DNA from: CAVYXK01 sp963772445
Lineage (GTDB): Bacteria > Pseudomonadota > Alphaproteobacteria > Acetobacterales > Acetobacteraceae
DNA length: 64,000 bases
Assembly (NCBI GenBank): GCA_963772445.1
Contig: CAVYXK010000003.1
Coordinates: 372,001-436,000 of the forward strand
Reading direction: 5' to 3'
Shown here: positions 1 to 8,668 of the stretch, in pieces
Numbering within the stretch: position 1 is the stretch's first letter
How the letters are laid out: the number at the start of each line of letters is the position of its first letter
Position numbers and translations under genes: made by a program
Notes under the pieces: generated by a model
What the model was told of the DNA's origin: nothing
Databases searched by the model: none
What the model saw: the letters and a program-made list of their open reading frames with translations, nothing else

Positions 1-1649
1 CGGGTTTCGCGCAGGCTATCGATCGGCGGGTTGGTCACCTGGCTGAAAGTCTGGCGGAAGAAATGGTGCAGCCCGCGATAGCGGTCCGACAGCACGGCGA
101 TCGGCGTGTCGTCGCCCATCGAGCCGACCGGCTCCTGTGCCTCCTCCACCATCGGATGCAGGATCAGCTCCAGCTCTTCCAGCGAGAACCCGACCGATAG
201 TTGCCGGCGCCGCAGCTCCTCGCCCTGGTAAAGCACCGGCTCCGGGGCGTCGGTCTTAACGATGTGGTCGATCTCGGTGATGCGCCGGGCCCACTCGCCG
301 AAGGGCTGGCGCGCGGCCAGCATGTCCTTCAGCTCCTCGTCGCGATAGAAGCGCGCAGTGGCCAGATCGACAGCGATGGTCTGGCCCGGGCCAACCCGGC
401 CCTTCTCGATGATGCTGTCGGCCTCTACCTTCACCATTCCTGTTTCGGAGCCAACGATCAGCATCTGGTTTGATGTGATCGTATAGCGGATCGGGCGCAG
501 TCCGTTGCGATCCAGTCCGGCGATCACCCAACGCCCGTCGGTCGCGGAGATCGCCGCGGGCCCGTCCCACGGTTCCATCACCGCATTGCAATACAGGAAC
601 ATGTCGCGATGCGCCTGCTTCATCGTGGCGTCCTGCCCGATCGAAGCGGGGATCATCAGCGCCTTCGCCATCGGCGCATCTCGCCCGGAGCGGCACAGAA
701 GCTCGAACACGTTGTCGAGAGTGGCGGTGTCGGACCCGCCCGCCTGCACCACCGGCTTCACGTCTTCCAGATAGGGGCCCAGTTCCTCGGCGGCGAGCCG
801 TGTCTCGTGGCTCTTCATCCAGTTGATGTTGCCGGTCAGCGTGTTGATTTCGCCGTTATGTGCGAGCATGCGGAACGGCTGGGCCAGGCGCCAGGTCGGG
901 AAGGTGTTGGTCGAGTAGCGCTGGTGGTAGATGGCGAAACGGCTGACGAAGCGCGGATCGAGCAGGTCCGGGTAGAATTCCGCCAGGTGCTCGGCAAGAA
1001 ACATCCCTTTGTAGATGATCGAGCGTGACGACAGCGAACAGAAATACAGCTCGGGGATCTGCGCGGCGATCGCCTGCTTCTCGATACGGCGGCGGATCAC
1101 GTAAAGGTCGCGCTCGAACTCATCCTCGGTGGCGCCCTTTGGGTTCCACAGCATGATCTGCTCGATCTCGGGACGCGTGGCGTTGGCCTTCTCACCGATA
1201 CACTCGACGTTGATCGGCACTTGGCGCCAACCGTAGATCAGATAGCCGAAATTCAGCACCTCGGTTTCCACGATCTGGCGGCAGCGCTCCTGCGCGGAGA
1301 GATCGGTCTTTGGCAGGAACACCTGTCCCACCGCGATTGGACCGGGCATGAGCTTGGCGCCGCCACGCTGCACGGCGGCAGCGAAAAAGTCCTGCGGGAT
1401 CTCGATATGGATGCCGGCGCCGTCGCCGGTCTTGCCGTCGGCATCAACGGCGCCGCGATGCCACACGGCCTTTAGCGCGTCGATGCCGGCTTGCACGATG
1501 TCGCGGCGCTTTTTGCCGTCGAGCGCGGCAATGAAGCCGACACCACAGGAATCGTGTTCCTGAGACGGGTCATAGGTGTGACGAAGGGCGGCCGCGTTTG
1601 CGTCCCAGGCGGCAAGGAAGTCGGTAGCGGTTTCGTTCACGCCGTCCAT
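1..1649 (-). CDS. gltB: Glutamate synthase (NADPH) large subunit, N-terminal part
   Basis: The C-terminal part lies beyond the left edge. About 549 residues are visible, starting at ATG 1649 (MDGVNETATDFL). The propeptide is followed by HDSCGVGF; Cys35 would be the N-terminal nucleophile of the class II glutamine amidotransferase domain after processing. Typical GATase motifs follow (RFAIYHQRYSTNTFPTW, LAHNGEINTL, DRNGLRPIRY). The family enzyme makes two glutamates from glutamine and 2-oxoglutarate together with GltD. It is the last gene of a minus-strand set gltD, coiled-coil gene, gltB. No frame break is seen in the visible part. Confidence 0.95.
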   Translation of the reverse strand, partial: MDGVNETATDFLAAWDANAAALRHTYDPSQEHDSCGVGFIAALDGKKRRDIVQAGIDALKAVWHRGAVDADGKTGDGAGIHIEIPQDFFAAAVQRGGAKLMPGPIAVGQVFLPKTDLSAQERCRQIVETEVLNFGYLIYGWRQVPINVECIGEKANATRPEIEQIMLWNPKGATEDEFERDLYVIRRRIEKQAIAAQIPELYFCSLSSRSIIYKGMFLAEHLAEFYPDLLDPRFVSRFAIYHQRYSTNTFPTWRLAQPFRMLAHNGEINTLTGNINWMKSHETRLAAEELGPYLEDVKPVVQAGGSDTATLDNVFELLCRSGRDAPMAKALMIPASIGQDATMKQAHRDMFLYCNAVMEPWDGPAAISATDGRWVIAGLDRNGLRPIRYTITSNQMLIVGSETGMVKVEADSIIEKGRVGPGQTIAVDLATARFYRDEELKDMLAARQPFGEWARRITEIDHIVKTDAPEPVLYQGEELRRRQLSVGFSLEELELILHPMVEEAQEPVGSMGDDTPIAVLSDRYRGLHHFFRQTFSQVTNPPIDSLRET

Positions 1650-1662
1650 GTCGTCCCCCATC

Positions 1663-2001
1663 TCAGCCGTCGCCACGCAGGTCGCGGATCTGCGCCTCGA
1701 GCATGTGGACCAGCTTGGTGAGCTGCATGATCTGTTCGCCGAGTAAGCGGGTCTCGTCGAAGGCGTTGTTGGCGATCCGCGACGTGCGCTCGACATTCGT
1801 CCAGTCGACTACGTAGCCCTGGCGAAGCGCATCCTGCCCAGTCTGCAAGCGGTCCATCCGCGCTGACAACTCGACGCGAAGCTTGGTCTGCCCTTGCTCC
1901 AGTCGGTCCACGCGACTCGTCAGCCCATCGATGCGGCCGGTCAGCTCGGTCCGCATTTCCGCAATCGCTTGCAGCACGGTCTCCAAGGTGGCCTCAGTCA
2001 T
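1663..2001 (-). CDS. Small coiled-coil protein between gltD and gltB
   Basis: A 112-residue protein of heptad-rich sequence: residues 1-60 repeat a pattern of leucine/isoleucine and charged residues (TGRIDGLTSRVDRLEQGQ), followed by a second helical stretch (LLGEQIMQLTKLVHMLEAQI). No membrane segment or catalytic motif is visible. It ends 13 bases before the gltB start, so it is probably co-transcribed with gltB. The function is unknown; the composition suggests an oligomerising or scaffold helix. It resembles in style, but not in detail, the coiled-coil gene upstream of lpd at 54265. Confidence 0.7.
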   Translation of the reverse strand: MTEATLETVLQAIAEMRTELTGRIDGLTSRVDRLEQGQTKLRVELSARMDRLQTGQDALRQGYVVDWTNVERTSRIANNAFDETRLLGEQIMQLTKLVHMLEAQIRDLRGDG

Positions 2002-2018
2002 GCGATGGTCCCTCCCTC

Positions 2019-2098
2019 GTCATGCCTGCGTACGCAGGCATCCACGGGCGAAGGCGAACACGAAATCGAATGAACCTGCTTACGCAGGCATGAGGGGT
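2019..2098. repeat. Intergenic palindromic repeat (CCTGCGTACGCAGGCAT type)
   Basis: Two copies of a short palindromic unit, CCTGCGTACGCAGGCAT and CCTGCTTACGCAGGCAT, stand about 34 bases apart between gltD and the coiled-coil gene. This is the widespread proteobacterial intergenic repeat class whose shadow translation reads like YAGMT or AGIH. A related pair occurs at 8552-8633. Confidence 0.7.
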
Positions 2099-2109
2099 GA
2101 AGCATCCCT

Positions 2110-3546
2110 TCATTCCGCCGCCACCGCCAGCATCGCCTGTTGCCCGATCCAGTCGTGAATCTGCGCCGCGGCGTCGCGTCCGTCGCGGATCGCCCACACC
2201 ACAAGGCTCGCGCCGCGCACGATATCGCCGGCGGCGAACACGCCGGGCAGGTTGGTCATGAACGTGCGGTGGTTGATCTTCAGCGTCCCCCAGCGCGTTA
2301 CCGCCAGCGCGGGCTCGCCGAACATCGCCGGCAGGTCCTCGGGGTCGAAGCCCAGTGCTTTGATCACCAGATCCGCCTTCAGCGTGAACCGGCTGCCCTC
2401 GATCGGCTCAACCGATTGCCGCCCGCTTGCATCGGGTAGCCCCAGATGCATGCGCACCGCGCGCACGCCACTCACCTTCTCGCGCCCGGTAAACGCCTCG
2501 GGCGACGACAACCAGATGAACTCCACGCCCTCCTCTTCCGCGTTCTTCACTTCCCGCATGGAGCCCGGCATGTTGGCGCGGTCCCGCCGGTACAGGCACT
2601 TCACCGATTTCGCGCCCTGGCGGACAGCAGTACGCACGCAATCCATTGCGGTGTCGCCACCGCCGATGACCACCACGTTCTTGCCGCGCGCATCCAGCAG
2701 GCCAGAGGCGAAATCGGGTACGTGATCGCCCAGGTTCTCGCGATTGGACGCAATCAGGTAGTCGAGCGCCCGCACGATGCCCGGCAGTCCAACGCCAGGG
2801 CCGCCGAGCTCGCGCGCCGTATAGACGCCGGTGGCAATCAGCACCGCATCATGGCGCGCACGCAGCTCGGCAAATCCGATAGTTTCGCCGATCGCGCAAT
2901 TCAGCTCGAACCGGATGCCGGACTGCTCGCACAGCGCCCGGCGGCGCAGCACTACTTCCTTCTCCAGCTTGAAATTCGGGATGCCATAGATCAGCAGGCC
3001 GCCGACGCGGTCATGCCGGTCGTACACGCACACCTGATTCCCGTGCCGGCGCAGTTCCTCGGCCGCGGCTAGTCCGCCCGGGCCGGCACCGATGATGCCC
3101 ACCGAACTATCCAGCTCCCGGCGTGGGCGGATCGGCTTAACCCAGCCGCGCTCGAAGGCGGTGTCGGTGATGTAGCGCTCGACGGCGCCAATGGTGACCG
3201 CCTCATAGCCTTTCTCGATAACGCAATTGCCCTCGCACAGGCGGTCCTGCGGGCAGATGCGGCCGCAGATCTCGGGGAAATTGTTGGTTGCGGAGGAAAC
3301 CTCGTACGCCTCCTCCAGCCGCCCCTCCGCCGACAGCTTGAGCCAGTCGGGGATGTTGTTGGACAGCGGACAATGCACCGAACAGAACGGCACGCCGCAC
3401 TGGCTGCACCGGCTGGCCTGGGTGGCTGCCTCGCGGTCCTCGAAGATGCGGTAGATCTCGCGAAAGTCGCGCCGGCGCTCGGCGACCGCGCGCTTCGCGG
3501 GCATCTGTTGCGGCACATTCACGAACCGCAGCATGCGCTCCGGCAT
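2110..3546 (-). CDS. gltD: Glutamate synthase (NADPH) small subunit
   Basis: The product of 478 residues transfers electrons from NADPH through FAD and Fe-S clusters to GltB. Visible features are the N-terminal cysteine clusters (RCSQCGVPFCSVHCPLSNN, about residues 46-64), a FAD dinucleotide fold (GAGPGGLAAAEELRR), a second nucleotide fold (GGGDTAMDCVRTAV) and a C-terminal FAD motif (GVFAAGDIVRGASLVVWAI). An upstream in-frame ATG at 3648 exists, but ATG 3546 is preceded by a strong GGAGGAGGG ribosome site and opens with the conserved MPERMLRF, so it is preferred. First gene of the glt set. Confidence 0.95.
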   Translation of the reverse strand: MPERMLRFVNVPQQMPAKRAVAERRRDFREIYRIFEDREAATQASRCSQCGVPFCSVHCPLSNNIPDWLKLSAEGRLEEAYEVSSATNNFPEICGRICPQDRLCEGNCVIEKGYEAVTIGAVERYITDTAFERGWVKPIRPRRELDSSVGIIGAGPGGLAAAEELRRHGNQVCVYDRHDRVGGLLIYGIPNFKLEKEVVLRRRALCEQSGIRFELNCAIGETIGFAELRARHDAVLIATGVYTARELGGPGVGLPGIVRALDYLIASNRENLGDHVPDFASGLLDARGKNVVVIGGGDTAMDCVRTAVRQGAKSVKCLYRRDRANMPGSMREVKNAEEEGVEFIWLSSPEAFTGREKVSGVRAVRMHLGLPDASGRQSVEPIEGSRFTLKADLVIKALGFDPEDLPAMFGEPALAVTRWGTLKINHRTFMTNLPGVFAAGDIVRGASLVVWAIRDGRDAAAQIHDWIGQQAMLAVAAE

Positions 3547-3703
3547 TGCTGGCACCCTCCTCCGGCGCAGGCGGGCACCGGCTCGCGACCGCCTGCGGGA
3601 GCGGTTTATAGGCCGGCCGATCCGACTTGGCGAGTGGGTTCGGGCCATTTAGGACAATTTTTCTGACCTAAATTCCCCTGACGCGCCTGAGATAACCAGA
3701 ATG

Positions 3704-4699
3704 TTACGGGGCAGCGGTGAAAAACAGGTCCGGATTGCGCCCTTTCTTCTCCTCCGGCGGCAATATGCGTCGCCCGCCACCCGGCCGGAACCGGCTAATG
3801 TAGGAGGGCACCACCAGCTCCACGGGCGTCGGGACGATCCCCAACTCCGGTAGACCCGGCATGTCGGGCGCCACCACATTGTCGCGTTGCAGCATCAGAA
3901 GCTGATCGCGAGTGAAGGGCTTGCCGGGTAACAGCTCGGCAATCCGCGCTTGCAGCCGGGCCAACTCCATGGGTACCGTCAGCATCGGCCGGCGGCGCTG
4001 CGTCTCCTGCAGGATGTAGGCCAGGATCTCGCGGAACGTCCAAACCCGCGGGCCGCCCAGCTCGAACAGGGCGCCGGCGGTCTGAGCCCGCGCCAACCCG
4101 GCCATCACGGCATCGGCCACGTCGCTGACAAAGACAGGTTGGAACCGAGTATCGCCGGCGATCACCGGCATCACCGGCAACATCTGAGCCATCGCGGCAA
4201 AACGGTTGAAGAACCTGTCCTCCGCACCGAACACGATAGACGGCCGCAGGATGGTGGCGGCGGGAAAGGCCTGCCGTACCGCCGCCTCGCCGGCCGCCTT
4301 GCTGGCGCCGTAGTGGCTCGGGCTGGCAGGATCGGCGCCAATTGCCGAGATATGCACCAGCCGCAGTACGCCGGCGGCGGCCGACAGCCGCGCGATGCGA
4401 CCGGGTGCGTCGGCATGGATGCGCTGGAAATCGCCGGACCGGCTCTCCGCCAGTATGCCGACCAGGTTCACGACCACCGCGGCGCCCTGCACCGCGCGCT
4501 GCACGTCAGGCTCTTCGGTCACCGGGGCGTAGAGGGGCACGATTTGTCCGACCGCCCCCATCGGCTTGAGGAATCCGGCGGCCACCGGGTCGCGCACCGC
4601 CACCCGCACAATGAACCCCCGGTGCGCCAGCCGCTTGACCACGTAGCGCCCGATGAAGCCGGAGCCGCCGAACACGGTCGCCACGTCGCGCGTTGCCAT
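3704..4699 (-). CDS. NAD(P)-binding complex I NDUFA9-like protein
   Basis: 331 residues. An N-terminal Rossmann glycine motif (VFGGSGFIGRYVVKRLA, residues 9-25) is followed by a SDR-type core (LVHISAIGADPASPSHYGAS, with Tyr and a downstream Lys in YGASKAAGE). This matches the atypical short-chain reductase family that includes the complex I accessory subunit NDUFA9 and is common in alphaproteobacteria. The substrate is not known from sequence. It reads in the same direction as gltD, 157 bases upstream of it. Confidence 0.85.
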   Translation of the reverse strand: MATRDVATVFGGSGFIGRYVVKRLAHRGFIVRVAVRDPVAAGFLKPMGAVGQIVPLYAPVTEEPDVQRAVQGAAVVVNLVGILAESRSGDFQRIHADAPGRIARLSAAAGVLRLVHISAIGADPASPSHYGASKAAGEAAVRQAFPAATILRPSIVFGAEDRFFNRFAAMAQMLPVMPVIAGDTRFQPVFVSDVADAVMAGLARAQTAGALFELGGPRVWTFREILAYILQETQRRRPMLTVPMELARLQARIAELLPGKPFTRDQLLMLQRDNVVAPDMPGLPELGIVPTPVELVVPSYISRFRPGGGRRILPPEEKKGRNPDLFFTAAP

Positions 4700-4750
4700 C
4701 GCTCTGCCCTGTCTGCTGCGCCGCCTTGATAGGTGCGCCGCCGCTCCGCC

Positions 4751-5128
4751 TCAAGTTTGCCGCTTGCGTGCCGACGAGCGTGGCGGGGGACGCATGTGAT
4801 AGGCACATCGCCGAGCACCCGCCAGCAGGTGATCGACCCGTTCGATGTGCCAGCCAGGGCCGAGCGTATCGCGAAACACCGCGAGCTCGACCGCGCATAA
4901 GCCCTGGCAAGCCGCAGCGGCAGCGCAGATAGGGCAATGATCCTCGATGAACAGGAAGCTGCCGTCGCCGGTGGCGGAAACCCGCGCCATGTAGCCTTCC
5001 TCGTCGCGGATGCTTGCCAGGCGCCTCAGCCGCTGGCGGGGCTGCGTGCAGTGAGCCAGTCGCGCACGATAGACATCGGCCAGGGTACGGGCTCGCGTTG
5101 CGAGCACGCCCATTTCCCAACAGTCATG
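4751..5128 (-). pseudogene. HTH regulator lacking its DNA-binding domain (SufR-like C-terminal part)
   Basis: Residues from HDCWEMGVLATRARTL onward match the C-terminal ligand domain of SufR/COG2345-type winged-helix regulators, including the four-cysteine motif CPICAAAAACQGLC and RVDHLLAGARRCAYHM (expected Fe-S or metal site). About 90 N-terminal residues carrying the helix-turn-helix are absent. Directly upstream in the same frame is the TGA of the hydrolase fragment, so the recombination joint lies at about 5129. A start at ATG 5113 is possible but would give only the sensor half. Probably a non-functional remnant. Confidence 0.7.
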
Positions 5129-5652
5129 TCACCAGCCGCCATTTGAGATCTCATGCCAGCCGTCCAATCCGGTGACGGCCCGCCACCCGAAGAGGACCTG
5201 ACAAGCTGTCGGCACGAAGTCCGGTATTGGCCGAATCCGGAATGGCTGGTTCCGAGTGTCTGCCTCAATTGCGGGCATCCAGCGCGCAACCATTACATCT
5301 CGACGTATGACATTATTATGGGTAAAGATGGTCGACCGGTGCTGTGTCAAACGATCGCCAGTGTAATTAAAGCCGACCGTTGCCGCGTTGCCAAACATCT
5401 CATCGCGACCGAAATTAACAACCTTGACCCACTCTGCCCATTCGTCATTTGGTGCAATTTCATTTATAACATGACCTACCTTGCCATTCAAACTTGTGAA
5501 GTCTAGATCCACGTCAAGAATGGCTCCGACCAGTATTATTGTATCGAACAGCATCGGCGGCCACTCGAAGCCCATGATATAGTTCATCGCTATGTAGGTG
5601 CCGAAGGAATGCGCCAGGACAGATACAGAGTTCACACCAGCAATCATTTGTA
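5129..5652 (-). pseudogene. Alpha/beta hydrolase fragment, cut by the IS left end
   Basis: An open frame of about 172 residues carries the nucleophile elbow HSFGTYIAMNYI (G/H-x-S-x-G type) and ends in WHEISNGGW. The part that should precede the elbow (first strands and oxyanion loop) is missing: the frame begins exactly at the terminal repeat of IS copy 1 at 5653. Base composition is clearly more AT-rich than the neighbours, which suggests acquired DNA. The tail resembles esterase-like proteins with a conserved Asn-Asp and His after the core; the substrate is unknown. Confidence 0.6.
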
Positions 5653-5674
5653 CTCGAGAGTGCCGAGTTCTGGG

Positions 5675-6058
5675 TTACTTCCTGGCGGCCTGTGACTTTC
5701 GCTCGTAGTCGTCAAGCCACTGCTCAGTGAGCCGGTCGAGCTCCTCGAGCTGGCGTTCGGAGTAGGATTCCGGCGCAAAGCCCTCGAGCCACCCGAGCAC
5801 GTGAGTTTCGATCAAGTCGCGCGGCGCGTCCGGATGCTCGGCATGGATGCGTTCTGCCGACTGCTCGATCGACAGCCGTTTCCCGTCGTCCCAGACGATC
5901 TTGCGCCGTTTGGGGTCGACGTTGGCATTATCCAGTGCGGCGAAGACCAGATCGAGCGCGTAGACCGAGCGTTCCCCCTCGGACGAGCCCATCCATTCGA
6001 GGAAGGCGTCAGTGAACGGGTTGTTCTCGAAGGGGTGTTTTGCGCGTCGCTTGCCCAT
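5675..6058 (-). CDS. IS passenger protein, 127 residues, unknown
   Basis: An intact frame found at the same place in both IS copies, opposite in direction to the transposase. Starts MGKRRAKHPFENNPFTDAF, acidic middle (WDDGKRLSIEQSAERIHAEH), ends with a charged helix (QLEELDRLTEQWLDDYERK). No membrane segment, no catalytic motif recognised. Only a few residue changes separate the two copies, and the frame is open in both while the transposase frame is broken in both. It may be an accessory factor for transposition or a DNA-binding regulator; this is inference. Confidence 0.65.
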   Translation of the reverse strand: MGKRRAKHPFENNPFTDAFLEWMGSSEGERSVYALDLVFAALDNANVDPKRRKIVWDDGKRLSIEQSAERIHAEHPDAPRDLIETHVLGWLEGFAPESYSERQLEELDRLTEQWLDDYERKSQAARK

Positions 6059-6080
6059 CGGATGAGGATAGCACCGCGGG

Positions 6081-6398
6081 TCATTGCCGTCGCAAGGCTC
6101 GCTTCATCATCAAGCGGCTCTGCTCGATGCTCAAGGCGATCCACTGGGCGGTGAGCGCCTTGAAGCGCTTATAGTTGCGGATCTCACGCCGCACCTCGGG
6201 CAGATAGTCGCGCGGAACATATTCGGTCCGGCTCCTCATCTGCCGCGTGTAGCTGAGCTGGTAGTAGGGTCCCCTCCGGTTCTCTGGATCCTTGTACTGG
6301 CGGGTGAGCGATCCGGGCCGCATGTCTTCAATGCCGGCCAGCTGCGCCTTGATGCTTCCAATGCGCTTTCTGATCACTGCCAGGCGTTTGTTTGTCAT
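6081..6398 (-). CDS. IS passenger protein, DUF6788-like
   Basis: 105 basic residues, identical in the two IS copies as far as I can read. The core GSLTRQYKDPENRRGPYY, QLSYTR and LPEVRREIRNYKRFKAL matches the DUF6788 family, small proteins often found beside transposase genes; the cysteines that some family members carry after GSLTRQY are absent here. It lies 22 bases upstream of the 127-residue gene, so the two form a small operon. It diverges from the transposase across 53 bases. Confidence 0.7.
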   Translation of the reverse strand: MTNKRLAVIRKRIGSIKAQLAGIEDMRPGSLTRQYKDPENRRGPYYQLSYTRQMRSRTEYVPRDYLPEVRREIRNYKRFKALTAQWIALSIEQSRLMMKRALRRQ

Positions 6399-6451
6399 AG
6401 GTTTAGCATACCAGTGCTATACTATGCTGGCAACAGAATTGAGAGGGCCCG
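6399..6451. promoter_or_regulatory. Divergent intergenic region of the IS with dyad symmetry
   Basis: The 53 bases between the divergent DUF6788-like gene and the transposase contain AGCATA...TATGCT dyad symmetry and an AT-rich TATACTAT core. Both sets of IS genes must start here, so it probably holds back-to-back promoters and perhaps an operator. The same sequence occurs at 20999-21051. Confidence 0.4.
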
Positions 6452-7852
6452 ATGCCGCTGTGGATGCCCTGGTGGAATGCGATTTGGCTGCTGCGTCCGG
6501 CGTTCTCGCGTCTGCGCACCTTCCTGTGGTTCGCCACCGCCGTGGCAGGCTTCACGGTGCGGACGGAACTGCTGGGCGTAACCAGCCTCGTGCGGGCGCT
6601 GAAGCTCGAGGCTCGCTTCTACAACAAGCTCGTCGATCACTTTCACAGCCCCGCCGTGAAGCTCGATCGGCTCGCGGCGCTGTGGACCCAAGTGGTGCTC
6701 CGGCTATTCCCGCAGCCGCTGCGCATCAAGGGAAGGTGTGTCGTGGTCGGCGACGGCATCAAGATCCCAAAGCGCGGGCGCAAGATGCCGGCGGTCAAAC
6801 TCCTGCATCAGCAGTCCGAGTTCGAACACCAAGCCCGAATTCATCATGGGACATTCCCTCCAGGCTGTGAGCGTGCTCGTTCAGGCCGCAGCCAGCGTCT
6901 TCGCCGTGCCGCTCGCCATGCGAATCCACGAAGGGTTGGTGTGGTCCAATCGCGATCGCCGCACCCTGCTCGACAAGATGCTTGCGCTCCTCGGGATCGT
7001 CGCCATCGCAGAACCCTTCTACTTCGTCGCCGACGCCTACTATGCCGCGCGCAAGATCGTCACCGGCCTGCTCGAGGAGAACAACCACCTGGTCACGCGG
7101 GTGAAGTCCAACGCCGTCGCCTACACCGCCCACCAGCAGCGTGGCCCGCGGAAGAGAGGCCGGCCCAGAGTTTATGGCAGCAAGGTCAAGCTCAGATCCC
7201 TGCTGGAAGACCCCAAGGGCTTCCAACAGGCCGAAAGTCCCGTCTACGGCGAGCACCAGGTGACCATCCAGTATCGGGTCCGCGACCTGCTGTGGCGCCC
7301 GGCCGGTCGACTCGTGCGCTTCGTGGCGGTGATTCATCCAGTAAGAGGCTCGTGCCTCCTGATGTGCACCGACACCTCTTTGGAGGCTATCGAGATCATT
7401 CGCCTGTACGGTCTGCGCTTCAAGATCGAGCACACGTTCAAGCAGGCGGTGCGGCTGATCGGTTCGTTTACCTACCATTTCTGGATGTCCGACATGAAGC
7501 CGCTGCGCCGCCGCAGTGGCAATCAACATCTCCATCGTGAGTGCTGGAATACCGCAACGCCGTCAAACGCAAGCTCCACGCCTACCACGTCTTCATCCAG
7601 GCGGGTGTCGTCTGCCAGGGACTGCTTCAGTATCTGGCCGTCGCCTTCCCTCAGGCCGTCTGGAATTCCTTCGGCTCCTGGCTGCGAACCATTCGGCCCG
7701 GCATCCCGCCCTCGGAGCTGGTCGTGGCCAATGCCCTGCGCCAGAGCCTGCCGGAATTTCTCTTGAATGCCACCCCGAGCAACACCTTCGCGAAATTCGT
7801 CATCGAACGACAGGACACCAATAAAATGGAGGCCTTCCGCCTAGCCTCCTGA
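6452..7852 (+). pseudogene. DDE-type transposase of IS copy 1, two frameshifts
   Basis: The start at 6452 gives MPLWMPWWNAIWLL. Putative DDE residues are the Asp in VVGDGIKIPKRG, the Asp in YFVADAYYAARKI and the Glu in FKIEHTFKQAVR. Relative to copy 2 there is one extra T at 6821-6822 and one missing T near 7541, so the frame is broken twice; the stretch around 7310 that is broken in copy 2 is intact here. A consensus of the two copies gives one protein of about 466 residues ending MEAFRLAS. A middle basic stretch RGPRKRGRPRVYGSKVKL may contact DNA. Confidence 0.8.
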
Positions 7853-7885
7853 GCCGAAATTCCTCCGGAACTCTGGACTCGCGAG

Positions 7886-8347
7886 CTTGTATCTGCCGTT
7901 GCGCCTATGGCTCGCGCAGCGCCGCCACAGACATCAATGCCAACGGACACCCGCGCCACCGATGAGGCGACGCTCCGCAAAGCTGATGAAGACTGGTCCA
8001 AGGCCACGCAAACAAAGCAGGTCGCAGCCTGGGTTGCTTTCTACGCCGATGATGCAGTGGTCATGCCGCCGAACGACAAGCTCGCCACCGACAAGCAGAC
8101 CATCGGCAAGGCCGTGAGTGACCTGCTAACTCTGCCCGATCTCACAGTCGGCTAGCAGCCCGTCAAAATCGAAGTAGCTCGGTCCGGCGATCTCGCCTAC
8201 GTCCGGGGAACGTACGACCTCGCATTCAAAGATCCCAAGGGCAACCCGGTGACGGATCGTGGCAAATACCTCGAGGTCTGGAAGAAACAATCCGACGGCA
8301 CCTGGAAGTGTATCGTTGATACATGGAACTCGGACCTGCCTTCGTAG
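7886..8347 (+). pseudogene. DUF4440/SnoaL-like secreted protein, 5'-truncated and with internal stop
   Basis: The frame directly after the IS right end reads LVSAVAPMARAAPPQ, which looks like the end of a signal peptide with an ARA cleavage site. The mature part has the DUF4440 pattern (ATDEATLRKADEDW, AWVAFYADDAVVMPPND). A TAG at 8153-8155 interrupts the frame where related proteins usually have Trp, after which it continues in frame (QPVKIEVARSGDLAYVRG, YLEVWKKQSDGTWK) to TAG 8345. The signal-peptide start was removed by the IS. Doubly broken; function was probably a small NTF2-fold periplasmic protein. Confidence 0.7.
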
Positions 8348-8551
8348 CGGTCGCTCTACGATGTCGGGTGCGACGATGCCACCATCGTCGTGCGCGACGA
8401 CGGGCTGCGCCTCTCATTTGAGCGTGACGCAGTAGCCTTCAGCGATGCCGTCGGTACGCCATGCATGACATCGAAAAGGCAGGCGGCCGCGTTCTCAGAG
8501 TCGAGCGTATCGCAGACTGATACCAGGCGCCGAAAACATCGACCCTCGCTC

Positions 8552-8633
8552 GTCATGCCTGCGAAAGCAGGTATCCATGGGACTACCTCGGATTTCGTGC
8601 CCTCGCATGGATTCCTGCTTGCGCAGGAATGAC
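8552..8633. repeat. Inverted repeat of the CCTGCGNAAGCAGG class
   Basis: GTCATGCCTGCGAAAGCAGG (from 8552) and an inverted partner ending CTTGCGCAGGAATGAC at 8633 form an imperfect hairpin of about 28-base arms. It lies 36 bases beyond the secF stop and could act as a transcript end structure. The rest of 8348-8668 shows no convincing gene. Confidence 0.65.
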
Positions 8634-8668
8634 AGGCGAAGCGTCAGCATTTTGGTAGCCTGCTATAA

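Larger units (their letters stand above)
5653..7885. mobile_element. Insertion sequence copy 1 (2233 bp), no perfect target duplication
   Basis: Defined by comparison with the second copy at 20253-22486 (offset 14600). Identity is about 99 percent; I count roughly a dozen substitutions and three single-base indels. Ends are imperfect inverted repeats: CTCGAGAGTGCCGAGTTCTG on the left and CTCGCGAGTCCAGAGTTCCG read inward from the right, 16 of 20 matching. It carries one transposase on the plus strand and two small genes on the minus strand. The 7-base flanks (ATTTGTA left, CTTGTAT right) do not match, unlike copy 2. Both flanks are truncated genes. The IS family is not assigned. Confidence 0.9.

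Noticed and set aside
5653..7885. TTGTA near both ends of IS copy 1 as a target duplication
   Set aside because: The copies are offset by one base relative to the element ends defined by copy 2 and only five bases match, so chance is likely.
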